Source: Dickeya fangzhongdai
Lineage (GTDB): Bacteria; Pseudomonadota; Gammaproteobacteria; Enterobacterales; Enterobacteriaceae
Direction: 5' to 3'
Assembly: GCF_002812485.1 (NCBI RefSeq)
Contig: NZ_CP025003.1
Coordinates: 1,116,001 to 1,180,000 of the forward strand
DNA length: 64,000 nt
Below the pieces are notes generated by a model. That model saw nothing but the letters and a program-made list of their open reading frames with translations. It searched no databases and was not told the DNA's origin. The position numbers were made by a program, and so were the translations under genes. Every line of letters begins with the position of its first letter. Position 1 is the first letter of the stretch. Below, one piece after another: positions 27,616 to 37,249 of this stretch.

Positions 27616-28062
27616 TTATTGCGGCTGAGGGCGGCAGGTCATGATGAATTCCCGGTCGTTTTGGTCGGTGACCCGAAATCCCAGCCGGTGGTAAAGATGG
27701 CGCGCCGGATTATTTTTCAGCACGCTCAACACCACCGGTTGGCCCTGCGCCGATGCCTGCGCGAGCAGGGTTTCAATCAATAGCTTGCCGAGGCCGCGGT
27801 TCTGAAAATCCGGGTGGATCTGAATCTGAATCAGATACCAGTGCTGTTCCTGCGGCATGAAGCGATATTTGAACAACCCGGCGGGCTGCCCCTCCACCCG
27901 CACGATATGGGCGTGTTCAAACTCGTAGCGAACGCGCCGCATCAGGCTGTCGCTGTCTGTCGATGCGCCGATGTCCGCCAGATATTTCCCCATAGTCAGC
28001 CTGCGCAGTTGCAGCAGGAAATCGATATCCGATTCGGTGGCGGGGATCAGTTCAGGATGCAT
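27616..28062 (-). CDS. GNAT-family acetyltransferase, substrate unknown
   Basis: The 148-residue product has ATG 28062 with GGAGGA upstream. Motif A reads IQIHPDFQNRGLGKLLIETLL, and the C-terminal part is HLYHRLGFRVTDQNDREF. It precedes the dehydrogenase gene by 23 nt on the same strand, so a three-gene operon is likely. It is distinct in sequence from the acetyltransferase at 26103. Function is not assignable beyond acyl transfer. Confidence 0.85.
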   Translation of the reverse strand: MHPELIPATESDIDFLLQLRRLTMGKYLADIGASTDSDSLMRRVRYEFEHAHIVRVEGQPAGLFKYRFMPQEQHWYLIQIQIHPDFQNRGLGKLLIETLLAQASAQGQPVVLSVLKNNPARHLYHRLGFRVTDQNDREFIMTCRPQPQ

Positions 28063-28280
28063 GGTTTCCTCCGGCGGAGCGCCGCCTAATGAGCGTCATC
28101 AGTTAAAGTGCCACAGCTCACCTAAAGTCGTCACCTGTCAAAACGGTAAATAATGACGGCAGGGTGCAAGTGCCGGCTGTGGAGAAACGCAGCGTGTGGA
28201 ATAGATTGCCGTTATCCGCTGCGCAAATGGTCCTGACTGGGGTATCATCGCTGCCGTTTGTGATTGAGTGAAGGTGGGCG

Positions 28281-29114
28281 ATGAGTACGCAATTATCCGA
28301 GAGTTATCTGCAACGCTTTGGCGGTACGGCGCGTTTGTACGGTCAGCGGGCGTTGTCGCTGTTTGCCGGCGCGCATGTGTGCGTGATCGGCATTGGCGGG
28401 GTAGGGTCCTGGGCGGCGGAAGCGCTGGCGCGCACCGGTATCGGCGCGATTACCCTGATTGACATGGATGATGTGTGCGTCAGCAACACCAACCGGCAGA
28501 TTCATGCCCTGCGTCAGCACACCGGGCAGTTGAAAACCGAGGTGATGGCGGAGCGAATTCTGGCGATTAACCCGGAATGCCGGGTGACCTGCGTCGATGA
28601 TTTCATCAGCGCCGATAATGTGGCGGAACTGCTGGACAACAATTTCAGCTATGTGATTGACGCTATCGATAGCGTGCGCCCCAAAGCCGCGCTGCTGGCC
28701 TGGTGTCGCCGCAATAAAGTGCCGGTGGTGACCACGGGAGGAGCGGGAGGGCAGATTGACCCGACCCGTATTGAGGTCGCCGATCTGGCGAAAACCATTC
28801 AGGATCCGCTGGCGGCCAAGTTACGCGAGCGGTTGAAGCACGATTTTAATATCGTTAAAAACAGCAAGGGCAAGCTTGGCATCGACTGCGTGTTTTCCAG
28901 CGAGCCGCTGATGTACCCACAACCGGATGGTTCGGTTTGCGCGTCTCGCAGCACCGCTGACGGCGTGAAACGTATGGATTGCGCCTCAGGCTTCGGCGCG
29001 GCGACCATGGTGACCGCCACTTTTGGCTTTGTGGCGGTTTCCCATGCGTTGAAAAAAATGATGGCGCGCGATGCCCGGCAGGCGCAGGCCGTCGCGTTGA
29101 ATCAGGATTCGTGA
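28281..29114 (+). CDS. tcdA: tRNA threonylcarbamoyladenosine dehydratase TcdA (CsdL)
   Basis: TcdA is an E1-like ATP-dependent enzyme that cyclises t6A37 to ct6A in tRNA. The 277-residue product has the nucleotide motif [20 protein letters not shown], the [16 protein letters not shown] loop, and a hydrophobic C-terminal helix ([18 protein letters not shown]). It is convergent with csdE, overlapping its 3' end by about 13 nt; CsdA-CsdE supply sulfur to TcdA, so proximity fits function. Confidence 0.95.
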   Translation: MSTQLSESYLQRFGGTARLYGQRALSLFAGAHVCVIGIGGVGSWAAEALARTGIGAITLIDMDDVCVSNTNRQIHALRQHTGQLKTEVMAERILAINPECRVTCVDDFISADNVAELLDNNFSYVIDAIDSVRPKAALLAWCRRNKVPVVTTGGAGGQIDPTRIEVADLAKTIQDPLAAKLRERLKHDFNIVKNSKGKLGIDCVFSSEPLMYPQPDGSVCASRSTADGVKRMDCASGFGAATMVTATFGFVAVSHALKKMMARDARQAQAVALNQDS

Positions 29115-29542
29115 CGGGCGATGTCGTGGATGCGGCTGGCCAGCGCGGCCAGCCCGCCGGCGCGTGATGCGCTGAGTTCGGCGCGCAGTCCCAGCCGGTC
29201 AAACAAAGCCAGCGGGTCTTGCTGTTGCAGCATTTGCGCGGTTTTGCCTTCCACCGCCGTCAATAGGATTGCCAGCAGCCCACGTACGATGCGGCCGTCG
29301 CTGTCGCCGTAAAAATGCAGGGCGCCGTCCGTCCGCCGTTGATATCCCAGCCAGACGCGGTTTTCACAACCGGACAGTTCGATATGTTCCTGACGACGTG
29401 CGTCCGGCAGCGACGGCAAGGATTTGCTCAGCAGGATCAACTGACGGTAGCGTTCTTCCCAGGAGCGACAGGCGTCAAAACGCGTCGTCAGCGCCGCTTC
29501 ATCAATTTCAGTGCCAAACGGATGGCGTGTAGAATCGGTCAT
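29102..29542 (-). CDS. csdE: Cysteine desulfuration protein CsdE
   Basis: CsdE accepts sulfur from CsdA. The 146-residue SufE-like product has the acceptor Cys in [12 protein letters not shown] at about residue 59, and the [19 protein letters not shown] block. ATG 29542 gives the E. coli-like N-terminus [14 protein letters not shown] 29545 is an alternative. It lies 6 nt beyond the csdA stop, in one operon, and its 3' end overlaps tcdA. Confidence 0.94.
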   Translation of the reverse strand: MTDSTRHPFGTEIDEAALTTRFDACRSWEERYRQLILLSKSLPSLPDARRQEHIELSGCENRVWLGYQRRTDGALHFYGDSDGRIVRGLLAILLTAVEGKTAQMLQQQDPLALFDRLGLRAELSASRAGGLAALASRIHDIARHES

Positions 29543-29548
29543 CATCAA

Positions 29549-30754
29549 TCAATCCATCAGTAATTCAAGCGCTTTTTGGGTAGCCAGGACCAGATGGTCC
29601 ACGTCCTGCGGCTGGTTATACGGCGCAAATGAGGCCCGCAGCGTGCCGGGCACGCCCAGCGCCGCCATCAGCGGCTGAGCGCAATGGTGTCCGGCTCTCA
29701 GAGCGATGCCGTCCTCTGCCAGCAGGGTCACCAGATCGTGGTGGTGTACGCCTTCGATAGTGAACGACAACAGGCTGGAACCGGAAGCGCGGAAGCTGCG
29801 AAAACCGGGTAACGCGCTCAACTGCTGTTCCGCATCGCTCGCCAGCGCGACGCTATGCCGATCCGCCGCCGGACGGTCCTGTTGCTGCCACCAGTCAATG
29901 GCGGCAGCCAGGCCGATCACCCCGGCAATGTGCGGCGTACCGGCTTCGAAGCGCTGGGGAATGGCTTGCGGCGTGAAACCGTCAAACGACACTGCCGTCA
30001 TCATTTTTCCGCCGCCCTGCCAGGGCGGCATGGTTTCCAGCAGGGCCGGTTTGCCGTACAGCACGCCGATGCCGGTAGGACCATACAGTTTATGGCCGGA
30101 GAACGCGTAAAAGTCGATATCCAGCGCCGTCACGTCGGTCGTCGTGTGCGCAATGCCCTGCGCGCCGTCGACCATCACCACCGCGCCGGCCTGATGCGCC
30201 AGCGTAATCGCTCGTTTCAGGTCCGGCATGCCGCCGGTCACATTCGACATCTGCCCGATAGCCAGCAGGCGGGTCCGGGCGTTGATCAATGAGGGCAACA
30301 GCTGAAGATCGGGCAGACTATCCGCGCCAATCGGCAGCTTTACCACCCGCGCTCCCGTCTGCTGCGCCACCATCAGCCACGGGATCAGATTGGCATGGTG
30401 CTCGGCTTCGCTAACCAGGATCTCATCGCCGGGTTGTAACCGCGGGCGGGCATAACATTGCGCCACCAGATTGATCGCTTCCGTCGTGCCTTTGGTCCAG
30501 ACGATGCCGCGTGCCTGCGCTGCGCCAATGAAATCCGCTACTTTTTCGCGCGCCTGCTCAAACGCTTCCGACAACTGCCGGGCGGCGCGGTGCTGGCTGC
30601 GATGAACATTGCCCGTTTCACTGGCGTAGTGGTGCTGAACCGCGGCGATAACCGCGTCGGGCTTCAGCGCCGTGGCTGCGCTGTCAAGATAGACGCCGGG
30701 CTGGCGAAGCGCGGGAAATTGCTGGCGAAAATACGGGGCGTTGAACGGTTTCAT
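29549..30754 (-). CDS. csdA: Cysteine desulfurase CsdA
   Basis: CsdA is a class II PLP-dependent desulfurase that turns cysteine into alanine and enzyme-bound persulfide. The 401-residue product (E. coli 401) has the PLP Lys in FSGHKLYGPTG, SEAEHHANLIPW, the VDGAQGIAH Asp, and the persulfide Cys in RAGHHCAQPL. It is transcribed with csdE. Confidence 0.96.
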   Translation of the reverse strand: MKPFNAPYFRQQFPALRQPGVYLDSAATALKPDAVIAAVQHHYASETGNVHRSQHRAARQLSEAFEQAREKVADFIGAAQARGIVWTKGTTEAINLVAQCYARPRLQPGDEILVSEAEHHANLIPWLMVAQQTGARVVKLPIGADSLPDLQLLPSLINARTRLLAIGQMSNVTGGMPDLKRAITLAHQAGAVVMVDGAQGIAHTTTDVTALDIDFYAFSGHKLYGPTGIGVLYGKPALLETMPPWQGGGKMMTAVSFDGFTPQAIPQRFEAGTPHIAGVIGLAAAIDWWQQQDRPAADRHSVALASDAEQQLSALPGFRSFRASGSSLLSFTIEGVHHHDLVTLLAEDGIALRAGHHCAQPLMAALGVPGTLRASFAPYNQPQDVDHLVLATQKALELLMD

Positions 30755-30883
30755 GTCGATCCTCTGTTGAGCGACAGATCCTGTCCCATTTTTGCGGCTG
30801 AAACAAGTTTAGGACGATCCTGAACGAAAACCTCGTTCAGCTTGCTACCCTTAACCTTGCTTGATTCGGAGTTTAATAATGAC

Positions 30884-30905
30884 TAATGCCTTTATGAAGG
30901 CATTA
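30884..30905 (+). promoter_or_regulatory. Leader hairpin before ygdI
   Basis: TAATGCC (30884-30890) and GGCATTA (30899-30905) form a 7-bp stem followed by six A and then the AGGAG of ygdI. Such a stem just upstream of the ribosome binding site could affect initiation or stability; there is no direct evidence. Confidence 0.4.
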
Positions 30906-30925
30906 AAAAATACCAGGAGTTAAGT

Positions 30926-31147
30926 ATGAAGAATAAAATTGTAATTCTTGTCGCTCTGGGCCTGGCATTATCGCTGTCAGCCTGCTCCAGCAATTATGTG
31001 CTGGAAACCTCCGACGGACGGACCATCATTGCCGATGGCAAGCCGAAGGTGGATGAAGAGACCGGCCTCATCAGTTACACCGATGCCTATGGTCATCATC
31101 AACAGATTAATCGTGATGCGCTGAGATCGATGACGGAAGCGAAGTGA
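30926..31147 (+). CDS. ygdI: YgdI family lipoprotein (DUF903)
   Basis: This 73-residue lipoprotein has a lipobox LSAC with Cys20, followed by the DUF903 domain (NYVLETSDGR, GLISYTDAYGHHQQINRD). It is a paralogue of the YgdR protein at 8729. The AGGAG site lies 7-10 nt before ATG 30926. E. coli has ygdI next to gcvB and gcvA, as here. Confidence 0.92.
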   Translation: MKNKIVILVALGLALSLSACSSNYVLETSDGRTIIADGKPKVDEETGLISYTDAYGHHQQINRDALRSMTEAK

Positions 31148-31177
31148 TCGATATCTTCTGGTCAATGCAATATGGGC

Positions 31178-31376
31178 AAAAAAAAAAGCACCGCAAAACG
31201 CGGTGCTATGCAAAAATCACTTAGACAGACAGGGTAAATGTACAGGAAATGAAAAGGTAGCATCGCTACCACGTCTGAAATGCAGACAGTAAACAAATAG
31301 CAAACACAACATCACAACCACAAGCCAAAAGCACATCGGTCAACCTTACGCACTTTTCGTTCCGGCTCAGGGAAGT
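31178..31376 (-). ncRNA. gcvB: Hfq-dependent small RNA GcvB
   Basis: GcvB represses many amino-acid and peptide transporter mRNAs. The minus-strand sequence matches E. coli GcvB along its length: the 5' end reads CTGAGCCGGAACGAAAAGT, the G/U-rich R1 seed is TTGTGATGTTGTGTTTGC (about 31301-31318), and the R3 block TGTACATTTACCCTGTCTG lies at about 31223-31241. It ends with GCACCGC/GCGGTGC and ten T. The length is about 199 nt (E. coli 205). It is divergent from gcvA, whose product activates it, and ends close to ygdI. Confidence 0.95.
31188..31206 (-). terminator. gcvB: Rho-independent terminator of gcvB
   Basis: A 7-bp stem GCACCGC/GCGGTGC is followed on the minus strand by ten T (31178-31187), which is also where Hfq is expected to bind. 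Confidence 0.9.
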
Positions 31377-31382
31377 GGCGCT

Positions 31383-31411
31383 ACTATAGGTATTTGCTGG
31401 TGCATCCTCAA
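31383..31411 (-). promoter_or_regulatory. gcvB promoter
   Basis: On the minus strand TTGAGG (31406-31411) and TATAGT (31383-31388) are spaced by 17 bp; the -10 ends 6 nt before the inferred 5' end of GcvB at 31376. The gcvA promoter (TATAAT at 31421-31426) lies back to back with it, so GcvA can control both. Confidence 0.75.
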
Positions 31412-31420
31412 CGGACAATT

Positions 31421-31426
31421 TATAAT
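31421..31426 (+). promoter_or_regulatory. gcvA -10 element
   Basis: A perfect TATAAT lies about 75 nt before the gcvA start. The -35 region (near 31398) is weak, as in autoregulated LysR genes. Confidence 0.55.
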
Positions 31427-31501
31427 GCCTCGGATTACAAAAACTAATGGCAAATCGCGGTAGTGTTTACCGGGGTAAGCCGCATACGAAGAATCCGGTT
31501 T

Positions 31502-32428
31502 ATGTCGAAACGATTGCCGCCCCTCAATGCTTTGCGCGTCTTTGACGCTGCTGCCCGCCACCTCAGTTTTACCCGCGCGGCCGAAGAGTTATTCGTTACC
31601 CAGGCTGCCGTCAGCCATCAGATCAAATCGCTGGAAGATTTTCTCGGCCTGAAACTGTTCCGCCGCCGTAACCGGTCGCTGTTGTTGACGGAAGAAGGGC
31701 AGAGCTACTTTCTGGACATCAAGGAAATCTTTTCCGCCCTTAATGAAGCGACCCGCAAGCTGCAGGCTCGTAGCGCCAAAGGCGCGCTGACGGTGAGTCT
31801 GCTGCCTAGCTTCGCCATTCACTGGCTGGTGCCGCGTCTGTCGAGTTTCAATACGGAATATCCGGGCATTGATGTGCGAATTCAGGCGGTGGACCGGGAA
31901 GAGGAACGACTGTCGGATGATGTGGACGTGGCGATCTTCTACGGACGCGGCAACTGGCCGGGATTGCGGGTGGAAAAGCTGTACGCGGAGTATCTGTTGC
32001 CGGTTTGCGCGCCGCAATTATTGGCCGGGGAGCACCCGCTGAAAACGCCGGGGGACCTGATATGGCATACGCTGTTGCATGACGCCTCGCGGCGTGACTG
32101 GATGGCCTATACCCGCCAGTTGGGGATAACTCAGATTAATGTGCAACAAGGGCCGATTTTCAGTCATAGCGCGATGGTGTTGCAGGCGGCGATTCACGGC
32201 CAGGGGGTCGCGCTGGCCAACAATGTGATGGCGCAGACGGAAATTGAGGCGGGCAGACTGGTGTGCCCGTTCAATGATGTGCTGGTCAGCAAAAACGCGT
32301 TTTATCTGGTTTGTCATGACAGTCAGGCGGAACTGGGTAAAATAGCCGCCTTTCGCCAATGGATTCTGGCTCGTGCGGCCAGCGAACAGGAAAAGTTCCG
32401 CTTCCGCTACGACAACAGTGCGCGCTGA
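31502..32428 (+). CDS. gcvA: LysR-type regulator of glycine cleavage GcvA
   Basis: GcvA activates or represses the gcv operon and activates gcvB. The 308-residue product starts at ATG 31502 with MSKRLPPLNALRVFDAAARH; the helix-turn-helix is FTRAAEELFVTQAAVSHQIKSLE at about 21-43. The effector domain occupies about 90-300. The DNA-binding part is nearly identical to E. coli, so the same operators should be used. Confidence 0.96.
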   Translation: MSKRLPPLNALRVFDAAARHLSFTRAAEELFVTQAAVSHQIKSLEDFLGLKLFRRRNRSLLLTEEGQSYFLDIKEIFSALNEATRKLQARSAKGALTVSLLPSFAIHWLVPRLSSFNTEYPGIDVRIQAVDREEERLSDDVDVAIFYGRGNWPGLRVEKLYAEYLLPVCAPQLLAGEHPLKTPGDLIWHTLLHDASRRDWMAYTRQLGITQINVQQGPIFSHSAMVLQAAIHGQGVALANNVMAQTEIEAGRLVCPFNDVLVSKNAFYLVCHDSQAELGKIAAFRQWILARAASEQEKFRFRYDNSAR

Positions 32429-32477
32429 ATCCGCCGGGTTCAGCCTCTTTTTCTTGATATATGGAATAGATCAAACG

Positions 32478-32864
32478 ATGAACAGCCGTTTCATGCTGAT
32501 ATTCGCCGCTATCAGCGGGTTTGTATATGTGGCGTTGGGGGCGTTCGGCACGCATGTGTTGAGTAAATCGCTGGGCGAAGCGGAAATGTCCTGGCTGCAC
32601 ACCGGGCTCCAGTATCAGGCGTTTCACACGCTGGCGATTCTGGCGCTGTCGGCGGCGATGCATCAACGGGCGAATGTCTGGTTTTACTGGAGTGCGGCGT
32701 TTCTGGCGCTGGGTACGCTGCTGTTTAGCGGCAGCCTGTACTGTCTGGCGTTGTCGCACCTCAAACTATGGGTATTTGTCACTCCGGTGGGGGGCGCGTG
32801 CTTCCTGACGGGCTGGCTGTTACTGTTAATTGGAGCCTTACGCTTAAAGAAAAAGGCTGAGTAG
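32478..32864 (+). CDS. ygdD: YgdD, DUF423 inner-membrane protein
   Basis: The 128-residue protein has four hydrophobic segments and the DUF423 features GAFGTHVL and [14 protein letters not shown]. Function is unknown. The ATG at 32478 matches the E. coli N-terminus. It is followed almost immediately by rlmM (2 nt after the stop), consistent with co-transcription. Confidence 0.9.
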   Translation: MNSRFMLIFAAISGFVYVALGAFGTHVLSKSLGEAEMSWLHTGLQYQAFHTLAILALSAAMHQRANVWFYWSAAFLALGTLLFSGSLYCLALSHLKLWVFVTPVGGACFLTGWLLLLIGALRLKKKAE

Positions 32865-32865
32865 C

Positions 32866-33966
32866 ATGAATAAAGTGATTTTGTACTGCCGCCCTGGATT
32901 TGAGAAAGAGTGCGCGGCGGAAATTACCGACAAGGCGGCGCGTTATAACGTCTATGGCTTTGTACGGGTAAAGGATAACAGCGGGTATGTGATGTTTGAG
33001 TGCTACCAGCACGAAGACGCCGATCGGCTGATTAAGGAATTACCGTTCCAGGAACTGATATTTGCGCGTCAGATGATGGTATGCGGCGAATTGTTGCGCG
33101 ATCTGCCGCCGGAGGATCGCATCACGCCGATCATCGGGATGCTGACCGGGGCGCTGGAGCGCGCCGGAGAGCTGCGGGTTGAAGTGCCGGATACCAACGA
33201 AAGCAAGGAACTGATGAAGTTCTGCCGCAAGTTCACGGTGCCGCTGCGCGCTGCGCTGCGGGAAAACCGCATCCTGCTGGCACAGGAGAAAGCCAGCCGT
33301 CCGGTTATTCATGTGTTGTTCATCGCTCCCGGTTGCTGCTATGTCGGTTATTCCTACAGCAATAACAATTCACCGTTCTATATGGGGATTCCGCGGCTGA
33401 AGTTCCCTGCGGACGCCCCAAGCCGCTCGACGCTGAAGCTGGAAGAAGCATTTCATGTGTTCGTGCCGGCGGACGAATGGGACGAACGCCTCTCCAGCGG
33501 TATGTTTGCGGTGGATCTGGGCGCTTGCCCCGGCGGCTGGACCTATCAACTGGTGAAACGCAGTATGATGGTTCACGCCGTCGATAACGGCATGATGGCG
33601 CCGAGCCTGATGGATACCGGGCAGGTGATCCACCATCAGGCGGACGGTTTCCGCTTTGAGCCGCCGCGTAACAATATCTACTGGCTGGTGTGCGATATGG
33701 TGGAAAAACCGGCCAAAGTCACCAGCCGTATGGCTGACTGGCTGGTCAATGGCTGGTGTCGCGAAGTGATCTTCAACCTTAAGCTACCGATGAAAAAGCG
33801 CTATGAAGAAGTGACCCAGAATCTGGCCTTACTGGCGCAGCGGATGGAGGAGAACGGCATCAATTTTGAGATTCATGCCAAACACCTCTATCACGATCGT
33901 GAAGAAGTCACCGTTCATGCACGGCGTATCTGGGGTGCGATTCCCGGCCGGCGCGACGAACGTTGA
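32866..33966 (+). CDS. rlmM: 23S rRNA C2498 2'-O-methyltransferase RlmM
   Basis: RlmM methylates ribose of C2498 in 23S rRNA before 50S assembly. The 366-residue product equals the E. coli length. An N-terminal THUMP domain is followed by a Rossmann methyltransferase domain with the SAM motif [14 protein letters not shown] at about 223; the K-D-K-E catalytic set includes the Asp of LVCDMVEKP and the Lys of [10 protein letters not shown]. It is coupled to ygdD and convergent with xni. Confidence 0.96.
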   Translation: MNKVILYCRPGFEKECAAEITDKAARYNVYGFVRVKDNSGYVMFECYQHEDADRLIKELPFQELIFARQMMVCGELLRDLPPEDRITPIIGMLTGALERAGELRVEVPDTNESKELMKFCRKFTVPLRAALRENRILLAQEKASRPVIHVLFIAPGCCYVGYSYSNNNSPFYMGIPRLKFPADAPSRSTLKLEEAFHVFVPADEWDERLSSGMFAVDLGACPGGWTYQLVKRSMMVHAVDNGMMAPSLMDTGQVIHHQADGFRFEPPRNNIYWLVCDMVEKPAKVTSRMADWLVNGWCREVIFNLKLPMKKRYEEVTQNLALLAQRMEENGINFEIHAKHLYHDREEVTVHARRIWGAIPGRRDER

Positions 33967-34018
33967 GTTTCTGCCGCTGCCGGGCGTGATGCCTGTACGT
34001 GTCGGTGGTTAACGCCGT

Positions 34019-34780
34019 TTAACCCGATGCGGGCAGGCGTAGCTGCTGCAGGTTGCCATTGAGTACCAGATCGGTTCTGAGCGTGGCGACCTGACGGCTG
34101 CGGTAAGCCATGTCCTGCTGGGCTTCCAGCTTGCGGCGCCATTTCTCCGGTATCTGCTCCAACTGCTGGTATAGCGCCTCCAGCGAACCAGCCTGTTGCA
34201 ACAGCTGGGCGGCGGTTTTCGGCCCAATGCCGCTCACGCCGGGGATTTTGCTGCTGCTGATCCCCGCCAGCCCCCAGTAATCCGGCAACTGTTCGGGCTG
34301 AACGCCGAACTCCTGCTGGATGAACGGCACGTCCAGCCAGCGCTTCTGAAAGTAATCCCGAATACGAATGGTCGGCGCCAGTAACTGACAGTAACCCTTG
34401 TCGGTCGAGACGATGGTGGCTTGATGCCCTTGCGCGGCGACTTTACAAGCCAGCGTGGCGGCCAGATCGTCAGCTTCGTTGCCCGGCGAGTGCCAGCTCT
34501 CCACCCCGGATGCCAGAAAGGCGTCCCTGATCTGCGGCAGTTCCTGCGACAGATTTTCCGGCATGGGCGCGCGGCCGGCCTTGTATTCCGGCAGCAACTG
34601 GTGGCGCCAGCTCTGATCCCGCTGTTCGTCATCAAAGACGGCAACGGCATGCGTGGGTTGACTGTGCTGTATCAACTGGCCCAGCGCGTGCCGGCAGGCA
34701 GTCAGGCAAGGAGAACCTTGTACCGCATGAATGCGTCGGATCAGGTTGAGCGCGTCGACAATAAGCAGATGTACGGCCAT
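34019..34780 (-). CDS. xni: Flap endonuclease-like Xni (exonuclease IX)
   Basis: The 253-residue product is related to the 5'-nuclease domain of DNA polymerase I. It keeps the helical-arch sequence [12 protein letters not shown] and the helix-hairpin-helix [16 protein letters not shown]. Like other Xni proteins, it lacks some of the second-site metal ligands of classical flap endonucleases. It processes DNA flaps in vitro; the cellular role is minor. ppnN lies upstream on the same strand. Confidence 0.94.
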   Translation of the reverse strand: MAVHLLIVDALNLIRRIHAVQGSPCLTACRHALGQLIQHSQPTHAVAVFDDEQRDQSWRHQLLPEYKAGRAPMPENLSQELPQIRDAFLASGVESWHSPGNEADDLAATLACKVAAQGHQATIVSTDKGYCQLLAPTIRIRDYFQKRWLDVPFIQQEFGVQPEQLPDYWGLAGISSSKIPGVSGIGPKTAAQLLQQAGSLEALYQQLEQIPEKWRRKLEAQQDMAYRSRQVATLRTDLVLNGNLQQLRLPASG

Positions 34781-34799
34781 AAGCGGTAGTCATGTGAGT

Positions 34800-34824
34800 C
34801 GCCGCCGGCCTAGCGCCGGCGGCG
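34800..34824 (-). terminator. GC-rich hairpin between ppnN and xni
   Basis: CGCCGCCGGC (34800-34809) pairs with GCCGGCGGCG (34815-34824) around 5 nt. No T-run follows, so it may be an attenuator or RNA-stabilising stem rather than a full terminator. Confidence 0.5.
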
Positions 34825-34833
34825 AACTGATGG

Positions 34834-36198
34834 TCAGGAACAGATTTCGTAGCACGGGACGTAAGCGCTGCCAGGCAGCTTCATACGCTGCTGGGACACG
34901 AAGTCCTGCAACAGCCGGTCCATGCTTTTCATGATGTCGGCATTGCCGTGCAATTTGTAAGGGCCGTATTCTTCGATGGCCCGAATACCCGCCTCTTTGA
35001 CGTTACCGGCCACGATACCGGAAAACGCCCGGCGCAACGTGGCGGCCAACTGTTCGGCCGGCTGGTCGGGATGCAGATTGAGGTTAGCCATGTTCTCGTG
35101 CGTCGGCTCGAACGGCAGTTGCAAGTCCGGCGCGATACGCAGCGACCAGTTGAAGCTGTAGGCGTCGCCGGTGTGGCGGCGGTGTTCTTTCACCTGCGGC
35201 ATGGTTTTTTTCATCTGCCGGGCCACTTCGGCGGCGTCGTTGATGATGATGGAATAATAACGGCGCGCCTGGCGACCCAGCGTACTAACGATGAACTCGT
35301 CAAGCACCCGGAAGTAGTCGGCGCTTTCCTGCGGGCCGGTAAGAATAATCGGCAACACCTGCTCGCTGTTGGCCGGGTCCATCATGATGCCCAGCAGATA
35401 GAGGAACTCTTCCGCGGTGCCAACCCCGCCCGGGAAAATCACGATGCCGTGGCCGATGCGCACAAACGCTTCCAGACGTTTTTCAATGTCCGGCATGATG
35501 ATCAGTTCATTCACCAGCGGATTGGGCGGCTCGGCGGCGATGATGGACGGCTCGGTCATGCCGATGAAACGCCCGTCCCGGTAACGTTGCTGGGCATGGC
35601 CCACGGCGGCGCCTTTCATCGGGGCTTCCATCGCGCCAGGTCCGCAACCGGTACAGATGTTCAGCTCGCGTAAGCCGAGCTGGCTGCCGACTTTACGGGC
35701 GTACAGGTATTCGGTTTCATTGATCGAATGACCGCCCCAGCACACCACCAGATTCGGCTCCTCGCCCACGTGCAGCGCTCTGGCGTTGCGCAGGATGGAG
35801 AACACAAGATTGGTGATGTGGGTGGAATCTTCGAGATCCAGGTTTTGATAACGCCCGGCGCTGGCGATCTGGCCGTTCACAAACAGGATATCGCGCAGCA
35901 CGGCGAACAGGTTGGCCTGCAACGAACGGATAATCTGCCCGTCGACAAATGCTTCTTCCGGCGGGTTGACCAGTTCCAGTTTCACGCCGCGCTCACGACG
36001 CAGCACGTTGATGTCGAAATCCTCGTAGCGGGAGAGCAACTCCTTGCTGTTGTCCGTCTGACTGCCGGAGTTCAGGACGGCGAGGGAACAATTGCGGAAT
36101 AGCCGGTAAAGATCGCTGCTGGCGGTGCTTTTCAGCATATCCACTTCCAACTGCGACAGTAAATCCATGGACCCTAACGGGCTGATATGTGTGATCAT
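34834..36198 (-). CDS. ppnN: Nucleotide 5'-monophosphate nucleosidase PpnN (YgdH)
   Basis: PpnN hydrolyses purine and pyrimidine monophosphates to base and ribose 5-phosphate and is stimulated by (p)ppGpp. The 454-residue product (E. coli 454) has the LOG-type lysine-decarboxylase-like core with [17 protein letters not shown] at about 270 and [12 protein letters not shown] at about 152, flanked by N- and C-terminal regulatory domains. Confidence 0.95.
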   Translation of the reverse strand: MITHISPLGSMDLLSQLEVDMLKSTASSDLYRLFRNCSLAVLNSGSQTDNSKELLSRYEDFDINVLRRERGVKLELVNPPEEAFVDGQIIRSLQANLFAVLRDILFVNGQIASAGRYQNLDLEDSTHITNLVFSILRNARALHVGEEPNLVVCWGGHSINETEYLYARKVGSQLGLRELNICTGCGPGAMEAPMKGAAVGHAQQRYRDGRFIGMTEPSIIAAEPPNPLVNELIIMPDIEKRLEAFVRIGHGIVIFPGGVGTAEEFLYLLGIMMDPANSEQVLPIILTGPQESADYFRVLDEFIVSTLGRQARRYYSIIINDAAEVARQMKKTMPQVKEHRRHTGDAYSFNWSLRIAPDLQLPFEPTHENMANLNLHPDQPAEQLAATLRRAFSGIVAGNVKEAGIRAIEEYGPYKLHGNADIMKSMDRLLQDFVSQQRMKLPGSAYVPCYEICS

Positions 36199-36459
36199 AC
36201 TACTCCCTGAAACGCAGTGTGCGACGACAGTTGTTCAAGACGTTTGCCCAACACGCAGGTTCGATGCGTTTGTGTGATACGTTTCTTTGCTATCTCACCT
36301 TAACGTGTCGAAGAGCCTTTTGCCAATGCAGGGTGACCTTCCAACGATAAAGTTGCGCGGCGTTACGCACTTTGATGCGTATTCTGTCGACGGCAGGCGT
36401 TATAGTCGGGATAGAATGTGTATTCAGTGAAATCCGACAGACTCAGATTGAGAGGTAAG

Positions 36460-37008
36460 ATGGAGCAGCAGGTATCACAGGCGCTGAACGCATTCACCCA
36501 GCGTTATGTCGAATTATGGCAACGGGAAACGGGCCATCCGCCAGCCAGCGAGGATTTGTACGGCGTGGCCTCGCCCTGCATCGTCGCCACGCAGGATAGC
36601 CGGGTGCACTGGTTGCCGCAGGCGCCGGTCGTGCCTGCGCGGCTGGATGGCGTTGAACGGGCGCTGGAGATTCAACTGCACCCGGATGCGCATGCCTTTT
36701 TCACCAGCCAGTTCGCCGGCGACATGACGGCTCGCTTTGATGATTTGGAATGCACGCTGCTTCAGGCCTGGAGCGAAGACGATTTTATCCGTCTGCAGGA
36801 GAACCTGATTGGTCACCTTTTGACACAAAAACGACTAAAATTGTCACCTACGTTATTTCTTGCGACAACGCATTCTGAAATGGCGCTAATCTCTTTGTGC
36901 AACCTGAGCGGCGAAGTTGTGCTGGAAGAATTCGGAACACGCCAGCGTCGAGTGTTGTCATCGGATCTGGTTGATTTTCTGTATAAGCTGTTGCCATTGA
37001 TTCCATAA
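36460..37008 (+). CDS. syd: SecY-interacting protein Syd
   Basis: Syd is a peripheral cytoplasmic-face protein that binds SecY. The 182-residue product (E. coli 181) starts at ATG 36460, with AGAGG 5 nt before it. [15 protein letters not shown] and the acidic surface patch are family features. It is divergent from ppnN and is followed by the csrB upstream region. Confidence 0.93.
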   Translation: MEQQVSQALNAFTQRYVELWQRETGHPPASEDLYGVASPCIVATQDSRVHWLPQAPVVPARLDGVERALEIQLHPDAHAFFTSQFAGDMTARFDDLECTLLQAWSEDDFIRLQENLIGHLLTQKRLKLSPTLFLATTHSEMALISLCNLSGEVVLEEFGTRQRRVLSSDLVDFLYKLLPLIP

Positions 37009-37035
37009 TGCTGAATCGCGTTTCGCTTTTCGACG

Positions 37036-37074
37036 TGTGAGAGATCTCTTACATTGCGTGTAAGCGATCTCTTA
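37036..37074 (+). promoter_or_regulatory. Two GacA/UvrY boxes upstream of csrB (rsmB)
   Basis: TGTGAGAGATCTCTTACA (37036-37053) is an almost perfect 18-bp palindrome of the UvrY/GacA type. A second box, TGTAAGCGATCTCTTA (37059-37074), follows. They lie about 180-215 bp before the csrB 5' end, the distance known for E. coli csrB. Confidence 0.85.
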
Positions 37075-37249
37075 TCTTTAATATTAAACTAAGATTTCCG
37101 TTTAATTTTTGCATTATTAATTAATGAATTAATGGTGTTCGTCAATAAACCGTGTTTTTTATGCGGCTATTGGGGCGTTTGGGTGGCTTGCTGATTCGGT
37201 TTAATTAATACATCTTATTATTCAGTTTCGTAACACGGTAACAGGGTAT

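Noticed and set aside
36199..36459. Possible PurR operator in the ppnN-syd spacer.
   Set aside because: The partial matches to the PurR consensus are too weak to support a call.
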